From positions 1,891,380 to 1,955,379 of the forward strand of contig OZ038402.1 of NCBI GenBank assembly GCA_964036045.1: a stretch of 64,000 bases of DNA. Reading direction: 5' to 3'. Shown in pieces: positions 40,109 through 48,437 of the stretch. A program made the translations under genes and the position numbers. This stretch comes from Eutreptiella sp. 'Long Island Sound 2002'. Lineage: Eukaryota; Euglenozoa; Euglenophyceae; Eutreptiales; Eutreptiaceae. The notes below the pieces were generated by a model that had not been told where the DNA came from, did no database searches, and saw nothing but the letters and a program-made list of their open reading frames with translations. Position 1 is the first letter of the stretch. Each line of letters opens with the position of its first letter.

Positions 40109-40905
40109 AGTAAGAAAAAGTGCTTTTTCATTGCTTTGAGGCATATTCTAGTTGTATTAGAGATGCACTGAGCATCCATGCATTTTTATCTTAGTATTGG
40201 TCCCACCAAAACTGGTGATAACACATTTTGACCTATGGAACCAAACACCCAATCAGGATATGGAGTGGACCCCTTAATCCCCTTTCAATGTGAAGCTATT
40301 CATCTTTTCCTGAGTTGACTGAGCACTGACATACCTAAAGTAGAGCCTATGAATTTATCTATGTTTTCCCATGAATTCTTAGCTATCCTAGTGGTATGCA
40401 CCCTAGGGGGCTGGGCACCTCTTTTTGAGAGGTCCTGGGTTCAATTCCTGGTCAGCCTAGCTAAGTAGGAAGATCCCATGTGACATGGCAGTGACCTCAT
40501 CGCCACATACCATGCCACCTCAGCACATATGGGACCCAAAACAAAGAGTGCACATCTCCTGAGATGGCACTATGGAGAGAGAGTGACCCTGAGGCAGTTT
40601 TCTAACTCTTTTCCAAAAGGATTTCAGCTATCTTTGTGAATATGCATTCATTTGTGACCTGAGTTGCAGTTTCTGTGAATATCCAATCATCTTTCACTGT
40701 TTACACTGCAGCCCTTCATGCTTTGATCCTGAATCCTCTTCTCTTTGCATACTATTGGCTTGGGCTATCCTGGAGTGACTTGGAGTGACTGTATTTCATC
40801 AAAACAAAGCTTTTCATCTCCAAAAACAAGCAGCAGGAAACCCTACACCAACAGCAAGCAGCAGGAGAGGCAAAACACAGTGCTGAAAACACTATAAACT
40901 TTTCT
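40109..40905 (+). repeat. Inner element 5' LTR (797 bp)
   Basis: From AGTAAGAAAAAG to ATAAACTTTTCT, nearly identical to 50,689-51,485. Contains a tRNA-like stretch (40,381-40,462). No promoter box assigned. Confidence 0.95.
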
Positions 40906-40920
40906 GGTAGCAAGAGGCAG
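40905..40920 (+). other. Candidate primer-binding site
   Basis: TGGTAGCAAGAGGCAG directly at the LTR edge (its T is the last LTR base). It starts TGG, as a site complementary to a tRNA CCA end should, and resembles the initiator-Met complement TGGTAGCAGAGG with one extra A. Confidence 0.6.
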
Positions 40921-41005
40921 CCTGTCTCTGCGCACGGGCAGCAACCCCGTGCTGTACATCCAGTGCGCCGAGTACGGGCAAATATAAGCTGAAGGGTGAA
41001 AGAAG

Positions 41006-42058
41006 ATGGACCCAGGAAGAGTGGACGCCGACGTGAAGACAGCGCCAGCGCCTGAGGCACCGGCAAGGCCGGCGCCTGGCGCTGTACCTTCGGCGGAGCC
41101 CTTACATGGGCCAGTGGATACGGCGGAGGACTCCCTGGATGGCCTCCAGACGGCCTTCGGGGCCCTGTCGGTCGAGGAAGTGGTCTCTCAGCCTCAGCCT
41201 GTGAAGAGGAAGAGAGAGAACGAGAGCGAGAAGGATGCTGGAGAAGGAGCAGACGAAGGAGAGGAACAAGGGCAAGACCCGACGCATGACCCTACCTTCG
41301 AAGGCGCACCAAGCGCTTCTGGCCTCCACCCATCACCCTCTCCCATAACCACCAGAATCCCAGCCGCAGCAACATCCACTTCCACAACCGACCCGCCTAT
41401 GGCAGAGGGCACAGGCTTTACTGGCATGGCTCCCTACCCCGCCTATGGTATGGGCCCACCTACCACTGCGCCGCATGAGGCAACTACTGCCAGTGAGCCG
41501 GTGGCTTCCAGCTCTGCGCCGCGATGGTATGCGGCTGACTATCCCCATCCACTCCACGCCACTGGAACCTATATGGATGTTCCTGGGTATGCACCTGGGT
41601 ATGCACCTGGGTATGCACCCTTGAGTGGGTTGAGGAGAGGACCAGAGTCTCTGGGAGGCAGGAGTAGAGGATCGGGAAGATCCTCCAACAGGTCCCTGAC
41701 GCGGTCGGAGATCAACGAGGTGCTCCGAGGAGCCACTTCAAAAATCGTGGGCGACCTCACGCAAGAGATCAGGGAGAAACTGGAGCCCCTGATGATCCCG
41801 TCCCATGCGTCACCTACGACGGTGGGAATGTCACCCCACCGAGTACAGGCTAACCACCTGGCGGCAGGGTTGACAAATACCCTGGGGAGCCTGAGGAGCC
41901 GACCGATGCCGACTCCTGCAGCAATACCGAGAAGTCCATTCGTCCCGAGAACGGCCCATCTCCTACAGCCACGTGACGAACTCGTCGAGGGCCGAGCTGG
42001 ACCAGCTGGGGCTGACAGCCTTAAGGGCTATGGTGGACGTAGAGCCTTATGGCTCTAG
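41006..42058 (+). CDS. Inner element gag, N-terminal part
   Basis: ATG at 41,006, 100 bp after the LTR. The N-terminal half is disordered, rich in Ala, Pro, Glu and Ser, with a basic KRKRENESEKD patch and a triple GYAPGYAPGYAP repeat. A helical stretch (TRSEINEVLRGATSKIVGDL and onward) follows. After about residue 315 the coherent text moves to frame 3 (RPISYSHVTNSSRAELDQLG), so the last 25-30 codons here are probably out of frame. Confidence 0.75.
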   Translation: MDPGRVDADVKTAPAPEAPARPAPGAVPSAEPLHGPVDTAEDSLDGLQTAFGALSVEEVVSQPQPVKRKRENESEKDAGEGADEGEEQGQDPTHDPTFEGAPSASGLHPSPSPITTRIPAAATSTSTTDPPMAEGTGFTGMAPYPAYGMGPPTTAPHEATTASEPVASSSAPRWYAADYPHPLHATGTYMDVPGYAPGYAPGYAPLSGLRRGPESLGGRSRGSGRSSNRSLTRSEINEVLRGATSKIVGDLTQEIREKLEPLMIPSHASPTTVGMSPHRVQANHLAAGLTNTLGSLRSRPMPTPAAIPRSPFVPRTAHLLQPRDELVEGRAGPAGADSLKGYGGRRALWL

Positions 42059-43445
42059 TGATCTTGGCGGAGACCCCTCCGATGACGAGCCGCCGTCGAT
42101 GGATTCTTCTTCGCCCTCAGATGACGAGGACCCTGAGGACCCCGAGGACCCCAAGGGTAAGAAGAAGAAGAAGAAGAAGAAGAAGACCCGACGCCCTGAA
42201 GGACGCCGAGCTCAGGAGGCAAAGGCTATTGCCACCTCCAAGATAGTGGTGAACCTGCCTGAGTTCACAGGCAAGGACCTCAGCGAGTTCGCTGAGAACT
42301 TTGGCCGGTTCCTACGACTGACCGGCCAAACCCACGCGAGTGGGCGAGTGAAGTGCGATCTGCTCCTGCAGTGCTGCAAGACCAAGTACCTGGAGAAGCA
42401 GGTCAGGCAGATCGTGACTAACTCCGCCACCTTTGCCGATGTGTTGGTTGCCCTGGAGAGGCAGTACCCGACCTACGAGACCGACCTCTCCATCAGGGCC
42501 GAGATCCAGAACCTGCCCGTGCTGCCCAACAACCCCAAACCTGGCAGGGTCTCCGAGCTGTTGGCTGACCTGGATCACTGGGCTGGACGACTGACGCCCG
42601 GTTCCTACAGCAGCGACGACCTGCTGTTCTGGTTGTGCGCCAAGCTCCCCCGAGAGCTATGGGACGAGTGCCGTTTGACGGCTGAGCGCAAGGCTAGATC
42701 CCTTTGCTACGAGGATCTATGCGTGCTGCTCCTGGAGATGGCGCTGGAGAAGGGGAGCGACCAGCACTTGAACAACTACCGTCCTGGTGGTGGAGGTTCT
42801 GGAGGCAAAGGGTACCAAGGGTCCCGACCTGGGCAGGGGACTACCCCCAAACACGCCCACGCCCGTACCATGGAGAACGTCAAGGAGCTATTCTGGTGTG
42901 ATGCCAGAGATGAGCAGGGCCACCTGCAGCACGCCTCTGACTGCGAGCAGCGAGACTGCTTCGTCGTCCAGGGGAAGCAGCAGGAGAAGAACACCGGCGC
43001 CAAAGCGAAGCTGCCGGATCATTACCGCTGCACCATCACGTGTGCATTCTGCGGTAAGCGGAAGCACTACGAGGATGAGTGCTACCATAAGCAACGCCTA
43101 TCGGCGAAGCTTAAGGGGGAAGATCCTGGCAAAGGCCAGGCAAAGGTGGGGGCAAGGCCAAAGGCAACGACTCCGGCAAGGGCAAGTCGAAAGGACGTGG
43201 TCAAGGTGGTCAAGACAAGGGTCAAGGTGGACGAGGAGGAGGCGCTAACCGCCAGCCCGACAACAAGAACAAGGACAAGAACGGAGGCAACCCCAACCCT
43301 AATCCAGGGGGGAACTCCGAGCCCTCTGGAGGGCAGTCTGGTCCTACCACACGCTCACAGACGCAGGCCCAGCAAGAACAAGGAGCCAAGCGTGAGCATG
43401 AAGGTGGTGATGACGGCAACGCTAAGAAGAGGAGCCGTTTCATGA
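41973..43445 (+). CDS. Inner element gag, capsid and zinc knuckle
   Basis: Frame 3. Acidic and poly-Lys linker, then a capsid-like domain (VNLPEFTGKDLSEFAENFGR, LLLQCCKTKYLEKQVRQIV, VALERQYPTYETDLSIRAEI). A CCHC zinc knuckle CAFCGKRKHYEDEC (C-x2-C-x4-H-x4-C) for RNA packaging follows. Just after, at about 43,138, the coherent frame becomes frame 2, as if one G were lost from CCAGGCAAAGG, so the end of this frame is spurious. Confidence 0.85.
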   Translation: MTNSSRAELDQLGLTALRAMVDVEPYGSSDLGGDPSDDEPPSMDSSSPSDDEDPEDPEDPKGKKKKKKKKKTRRPEGRRAQEAKAIATSKIVVNLPEFTGKDLSEFAENFGRFLRLTGQTHASGRVKCDLLLQCCKTKYLEKQVRQIVTNSATFADVLVALERQYPTYETDLSIRAEIQNLPVLPNNPKPGRVSELLADLDHWAGRLTPGSYSSDDLLFWLCAKLPRELWDECRLTAERKARSLCYEDLCVLLLEMALEKGSDQHLNNYRPGGGGSGGKGYQGSRPGQGTTPKHAHARTMENVKELFWCDARDEQGHLQHASDCEQRDCFVVQGKQQEKNTGAKAKLPDHYRCTITCAFCGKRKHYEDECYHKQRLSAKLKGEDPGKGQAKVGARPKATTPARASRKDVVKVVKTRVKVDEEEALTASPTTRTRTRTEATPTLIQGGTPSPLEGSLVLPHAHRRRPSKNKEPSVSMKVVMTATLRRGAVS

Positions 43446-43504
43446 GGATGGCCCGCAAATTGCGGAACAAGGGGTTCGAGGTGACCTGTCCCGGGGAGTT
43501 CTGA
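43139..43504 (+). CDS. Inner element gag, Gly/Lys-rich tail
   Basis: Frame 2 continuation after the knuckle: GKGGGKAKGNDSGKGKSKG and on through NKNKDKNGGNPNPNPGG to KKRSRFMRMARKLRNKGF, ending GEF-TGA. A basic RNA-binding tail. The TGA (43,502-43,504) is followed by CGG, and the protease frame continues in the same phase, so this is the gag/pol junction. Confidence 0.65.
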   Translation, partial: GKGGGKAKGNDSGKGKSKGRGQGGQDKGQGGRGGGANRQPDNKNKDKNGGNPNPNPGGNSEPSGGQSGPTTRSQTQAQQEQGAKREHEGGDDGNAKKRSRFMRMARKLRNKGFEVTCPGEF

Positions 43505-44488
43505 CGGGGACGCTCTGGTGGCACCCAAGACCTGGTGTTTTGGGTACGTATCCGACTAGGGGGACGTGAATACCTGGGGGTACTGGATACTGGCGCCACA
43601 ATATCTATAGTGGCCAAGAAAATTTTACCTTGTGGGAGCCTGAAGAACACCATGACCACCGCCGCTATACGTATGGGGGATGGACATGTGGTGCACAGCT
43701 GCCGGGACTGTGAAGTGGAGGTACCTATGGGCTCCAGGACTATCGCCCATCGGTTCTATGTGATGGACACTGAGGCCTTCGACTTTGTACTGGGTACTGA
43801 CTTCTTCGTACAGCACTCCCAGATACAATCCCTGACGCTGCAAGCGCCCTACCTCCTCTACGTGGACCACGGCAGTGGCAGAGAGTCTGTGCCACTGGAG
43901 CAGTCGGAACATACATCGAGTTACCTGAGACTATCGAAGGAGGAGCCCTCGAACATGATGGCGGCCTCCAAAACTGAAGACTATCAACTATTGGGGGAAG
44001 TCCTAGACCAAGGTCTGAAGGAGTTGGGTTACTCTCGAGAAGACCTAAGTGTGGAGTTGTTCGCCAGCGACAAGCAACATGTACTGAGCCTTTACTGCAG
44101 CAAGGGGAAGAACTGCAGCTACAAATTTTACTGGCCCTCTTTCGGGATGGCCTACGGGAACCCCAGGTTCAGTGAACTGGGGAAGGTGCTGACCAAGGTG
44201 GCCTTGGAACGTTCCCGTATGATCCTGTGTTCCCCCGATTGGGGAGCCCATGGGGGCAACGAGTACTGGCGAAACCTCCTGGACAGGCTGACTATCAGCT
44301 CTGTTCGTTTGCCTGATGAGGCCATCTACGTGCCTCTGGGACGCAAGACGCCTATTGGCAAACCCGGATGGGGGAGTATGCTCAGCGTGGTGGACGGAGG
44401 GAGGTCTTACCACCATTCCCTGGGAAGATCTGGACCCGACTCTGGTCCAGGCTATACAACGAGAAAGCGATGGACTCGCCTTGGGTGA
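43505..44488 (+). CDS. Inner element pol: aspartic protease
   Basis: Same frame as the gag tail, after TGA CGG. Retropepsin motif YLGVLDTGATISIVAKK (catalytic Asp in DTGA) and FDFVLGTDFFVQHS. An uncharacterised segment follows (LSVELFASDKQHVLSLYCS, KNCSYKFYWPSFGMAYGNPR) that resembles a DNA-methylase-like or decoy domain only in composition; I assign no function. Near 44,395-44,410 coding moves to frame 3. The first alternative initiator is GTG at 43,535. Confidence 0.82.
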   Translation, partial: RGRSGGTQDLVFWVRIRLGGREYLGVLDTGATISIVAKKILPCGSLKNTMTTAAIRMGDGHVVHSCRDCEVEVPMGSRTIAHRFYVMDTEAFDFVLGTDFFVQHSQIQSLTLQAPYLLYVDHGSGRESVPLEQSEHTSSYLRLSKEEPSNMMAASKTEDYQLLGEVLDQGLKELGYSREDLSVELFASDKQHVLSLYCSKGKNCSYKFYWPSFGMAYGNPRFSELGKVLTKVALERSRMILCSPDWGAHGGNEYWRNLLDRLTISSVRLPDEAIYVPLGRKTPIGKPGWGSMLSVVDGGRSYHHSLGRSGPDSGPGYTTRKRWTRLG

Positions 44489-47400
44489 CTTGAAGGATCG
44501 CCTACGACCTCAAGATGCTGTTGAAACTACACCCGGAGGAGATGAGTACGTCGTGACTGACACCAACGCCCCCAACTCTCCCTGCCGTGTACCTGTTCCT
44601 GATGGAGTCTCTGAGTGTGGACTATCTGAGCTACCTAGCTCTATCCACTCAGATGACGAAACTGAGCACGACGCCTTCTTCGTGCAGACCTGTGTGGAGG
44701 AAGTGGAGAACGCCGAGTACGTCGCCCCACTAAAACCCGTACTCTCCATGAGGGTGGAAGACCCCGTGGACGAGGAGCTGGACCCTCGATCCAGGCTCAG
44801 GGAGTATGTGGATTCCAAGAGGAAGTTGGTGGCGAAAAAGCTATGCTACGCGAAGCCTACCCGCAGCTCATGGCCACTGAAGCAAGGACGTATGGGAGAC
44901 CTATCCCAATTGAAGGAGGACCTCCAACAGAAGATCACCACCTGGCAAAGGGAGGTAGATCCCAAGCTCATGAAGAGCGTGTGGGGCGCCCATGTGAGGA
45001 CCCCAGAGGAGGACGACCTCTCGGAGGAATGTGTATGTGAACCCCCTCGAGCGTGCCTATGTTGCCATCGTCCACCGGAGATGGTTGAGCAAGACCTTCT
45101 ATATGCCTACCACGGGCTGAAGGATGCTACTGCGGGCGAAGAGTCGGTGGAGGACCACCTCCCGACGTCTATTCAAGGGGCAAGCAACTTACACTCCGAC
45201 CAGGACATGGAGGACAAGATCAAGGTATTGGACCCGCGGGTACAGAAGCTTATCAGGACCTATCTGGAGGTGTTCGGAGAACTACCCCCTCCAGCCTCAT
45301 GTGACAAGCTGGTACAGATGGACCTCAAGCTGAAACCCGAGTTCGTGGGTCACAAGATCCGGAGGAGACCCTATCCAGCTCCTAAAGAGCAGGCCGACGA
45401 GATCGAGCGACAGATACAAGAATGTATCGACGCTGGCCTAGTCCTGGAGTACAAGGACGGGGACTACCCCCTACACTGCAGCCCCTGTTTCCTGGTGGCT
45501 AAACCTGGGTCTACAGCCAAACGGCTGGTAGTGGACTATGGAGAGCTGAACAAGAAGACGTTGAACCACTCAGGGTCCATTCCCAATATGGAGTCTACCC
45601 TGGAGAAGATAGCCTCCTGCCGCTACAAGACCAAGATGGACAAGCGAAGCGGATTCTGGCAAGTGGACCTGACGCCCAACGCACAGGAACTACTGGCCTT
45701 CATCACCCCTCAGGGGAGGGTGTTCAAGTGGAAGGTCATGCCGTTTGGCGTGGCTAACGCACCCGCTCTATTCAAAGAGCTGATGAACAAGATCTTGTCC
45801 ATCCTACGAAGTAGACCTAAGGTGCAGGAGCTCATATCCCGTGGTGCTCAGATGGAGGCTCACATCGACGATGTATGCCTTGGGACCAATACCCAGGAGG
45901 ATCACCTAATCCTCTTGGGTGAGTTCTTTGCGGTCTGCCAGGAGAACCACACACGACTCAAGCTGGAGAAGTGTGAGTTCATGCAGGAGACCATGCAGTA
46001 CTTGGGGTTTGGCGTTGGCTATGGGTGGGGGACCCCAGCGGCCTCTAAGGCCAAACCCCTGATGGATGCCAAGGTACGACACGAAGACCCCAAGAAAGGA
46101 CTTCATGATGTAGGCAGTTTCATTGGGGCGTGCAACTTCTATCGCCGCCACATCAAGAACTTCACCTATACCAGCGCCGTTCTGACGGACTTGATCAAGA
46201 AGAGTACTACTTGGCGCTGGGGCCCACAAGAGCAACAAGCGTTTGACGAGCTCAAAGACAAGGTAGCCAACGCTAAGTGTTTGGGCGTGCCTAGAGCACA
46301 AGGGGAGATTATCCTGGTGACCGACGCCAGCAATGTGGGCGGTGGTGGAACGTTGTTCCAATGGCAAGCACTAGAGAAAGAGGAGTTTGACTCGGCCATT
46401 TCCCAATGGGGTACGGAAGGTCTCAACCGAGATGGAACCCTCAAGCACAGCTACCCTGACGACAAGTGGGTCCTAGTACCTCTGGGCCACTGGAACTGGA
46501 AGTGGAACCAGGCCAGGGGGAACTACTCCACCTATGAGCAGGAATTGCTCGCGGGTATGCTGGTGCTATCCTCTCAAGCACGACTGTTGGGGAGTAACCC
46601 TGTAGTCTGGCTATGCGACCAAGAACCGGTCCGCAGTTTCCAGAAGGGTCCCCCACCTGAGAAGGCCAAGCTACGACGCTGGTGGACCTACCTCAGTCAA
46701 CTACGGCTGACGGTACACCATATCCAGGGAGTGAAGAACGAGTGCGCCGACTACATCAGCCGCAACAACTTCGACACCCTGATTGGTGCCCGGTCTGAAG
46801 CGCTGGCTAAGGAGGCGTTCAGCCGTATGGACGTACACCTGGACCTGAACATGACCATGATACGCCCCCTGGATGGACTCCAACAATCGGAGTACCTGAA
46901 GGAGTTTGGGGATATCTACAAGCGCCTGGAGAAACGCCTTGAACCCCTCCTGGTCAACCAGGACCAGTGGAAGAGGGACAAGAGCTACCTCTGGCACGAG
47001 GACCGCATCGTGGTGCCTAGTGACCGAGTCCCAGCGCTGCTGAAGTGGACCCATGAGTCCAGTGGTCATGTGGGTGCTGACCGTACCCTGAGGCTGTTCA
47101 AGCAGTGGTTCCACACTACGTGGACTGACGACCAACTGCGGAAGACGCTCCAGCCTATCGTGGACAAGTGCCCGTGCAGGTCCTGTAAACCAGGGGATAT
47201 CAGGGACAGAGGTCTCTACTCGACCCTGCCCATCCCTCACTGTGCTAACAGTGTTCTATACGTGGACTACACGGAGATGCCGAAGTTCGGGGGCTATGAC
47301 TTCGCCCTCGTGGTAACCTGTGGGTTGACCAGGTTTACCAGGGTATTCCCATGTACCAAGCACATTACCGGGGAGGAGACTATCAAGATACTCCTGGAGG

Positions 47401-48437
47401 AGTGGTTTTGTGTCTATGGGGCGCCCAAGGAGATCAACTCCGATGAGGACGTACGTGTACGCTCAGATACTGGCTGGTACAAGAGGGTCCTGAGATCCCT
47501 CAATGTCCAGGTATCTACGGGGATTCCCTACTCTCACACGAGCAACCCCCTATGTGAGCGACAGATCCGTGTCCTGAAGGAGAACGTACGGATATGGTGC
47601 AAAACCGAACGCACCAGAGACTGGGTGAGACTACTCCCCGTCATATCCTTGATGATGAACTCCCAAGAGAGTTCAGCGACTGGCTACTCGCCCCATGAGC
47701 TATTCCTCGGGCGCCCGGCATGGTTCCTACATGCCCCCTATCCAGAGGACACCCATTCTTCTGTGGGTGAATTGGTCCAAGAGCAACAAGCGAAGGTGGA
47801 CAAGGCCAAAGCTATGCTCCAGAGAGTGAGGGAGCGTCAGTGGAACAAGAAGAACAAGCACCGAGTGCCGGCCACCTACCAAGAGGGGGACTGGGTGCTG
47901 GTGCACCACAGTCGACTACCCGCCTGGCCACGCTCTACCAGCGATGACCCATACTTCGGGCCGTACAAGATTCTATCTGTGGATGGTCACCGTATCACTG
48001 TGCGGTGTTCTCCCCGACTAGGGGGGACCCTGGTGTGCGCTGCTCAACACCTGAAGCGCTACCATGATCCTGAAGACCTCTGTGGGGAGGAGTGGGAGCT
48101 GAACGACGAGGAAATCGCCGCTCTGGACCTACAAGGGGCTGCCAGCCCTATGGAAGTTGAAGGTGCACTCCCCGACATGAACGCCGAGGAGATGGCTAAG
48201 GAGGGCTTCTACCTGGTGAAGTCTGTCCTACGCCACCGCTATCGCCAGGGTTGGCGCTTCCTCACCCTCTGGGAAGGGTTTGGAGTGGAAGAGGCCACCT
48301 GGGAGCCCTTCTCTGCATTTGTTCTACCGGAGGGACGCCTAAACTCAGTTCTGGTTGACTACTTGTCCCAGAACAACCTTGGTGAGTTGCTGAGGCTCGC
48401 TGAGACGCTTGCCTCCAAGACTAAAGCTAGGGACTGA
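44316..48437 (+). CDS. Inner element pol: RT, RNase H, integrase, chromodomain-like end
   Basis: One 1,373-codon frame; the real text starts near 44,400 (TIPWEDLDPTLVQAIQ). RT: LVVDYGELNKKTLN, KTKMDKRSGFWQVDLTP, WKVMPFGVANAPALFKEL and the catalytic MEAHIDDVCLGT (IDD at 45,864-45,872). RNase H: ILVTDASNVGGGGTLF, STYEQELLAGML, VWLCDQEPV. Integrase: HESSGHVGADR with CPCRSC (zinc), then Asp in VLYVDYTEM, Asp in NSDEDVRV and Glu in NPLCERQIR. A basic C-terminal domain follows (YQEGDWVLVHHSRLP). A chromodomain-like segment (RQGWRFLTLWEGFGVEEATW, then EPFSAFVLP) ends the protein at TGA 48,435-48,437. All catalytic residues are present. Confidence 0.94.
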   Translation: MRPSTCLWDARRLLANPDGGVCSAWWTEGGLTTIPWEDLDPTLVQAIQRESDGLALGDLKDRLRPQDAVETTPGGDEYVVTDTNAPNSPCRVPVPDGVSECGLSELPSSIHSDDETEHDAFFVQTCVEEVENAEYVAPLKPVLSMRVEDPVDEELDPRSRLREYVDSKRKLVAKKLCYAKPTRSSWPLKQGRMGDLSQLKEDLQQKITTWQREVDPKLMKSVWGAHVRTPEEDDLSEECVCEPPRACLCCHRPPEMVEQDLLYAYHGLKDATAGEESVEDHLPTSIQGASNLHSDQDMEDKIKVLDPRVQKLIRTYLEVFGELPPPASCDKLVQMDLKLKPEFVGHKIRRRPYPAPKEQADEIERQIQECIDAGLVLEYKDGDYPLHCSPCFLVAKPGSTAKRLVVDYGELNKKTLNHSGSIPNMESTLEKIASCRYKTKMDKRSGFWQVDLTPNAQELLAFITPQGRVFKWKVMPFGVANAPALFKELMNKILSILRSRPKVQELISRGAQMEAHIDDVCLGTNTQEDHLILLGEFFAVCQENHTRLKLEKCEFMQETMQYLGFGVGYGWGTPAASKAKPLMDAKVRHEDPKKGLHDVGSFIGACNFYRRHIKNFTYTSAVLTDLIKKSTTWRWGPQEQQAFDELKDKVANAKCLGVPRAQGEIILVTDASNVGGGGTLFQWQALEKEEFDSAISQWGTEGLNRDGTLKHSYPDDKWVLVPLGHWNWKWNQARGNYSTYEQELLAGMLVLSSQARLLGSNPVVWLCDQEPVRSFQKGPPPEKAKLRRWWTYLSQLRLTVHHIQGVKNECADYISRNNFDTLIGARSEALAKEAFSRMDVHLDLNMTMIRPLDGLQQSEYLKEFGDIYKRLEKRLEPLLVNQDQWKRDKSYLWHEDRIVVPSDRVPALLKWTHESSGHVGADRTLRLFKQWFHTTWTDDQLRKTLQPIVDKCPCRSCKPGDIRDRGLYSTLPIPHCANSVLYVDYTEMPKFGGYDFALVVTCGLTRFTRVFPCTKHITGEETIKILLEEWFCVYGAPKEINSDEDVRVRSDTGWYKRVLRSLNVQVSTGIPYSHTSNPLCERQIRVLKENVRIWCKTERTRDWVRLLPVISLMMNSQESSATGYSPHELFLGRPAWFLHAPYPEDTHSSVGELVQEQQAKVDKAKAMLQRVRERQWNKKNKHRVPATYQEGDWVLVHHSRLPAWPRSTSDDPYFGPYKILSVDGHRITVRCSPRLGGTLVCAAQHLKRYHDPEDLCGEEWELNDEEIAALDLQGAASPMEVEGALPDMNAEEMAKEGFYLVKSVLRHRYRQGWRFLTLWEGFGVEEATWEPFSAFVLPEGRLNSVLVDYLSQNNLGELLRLAETLASKTKARD

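Noticed and set aside
3764-44000. Alternative genetic code suggested by in-frame TAG and TGA
   Set aside because: Interruptions occur only in transposons and fit single mutations; the host gene gives no sign of reassigned stops.
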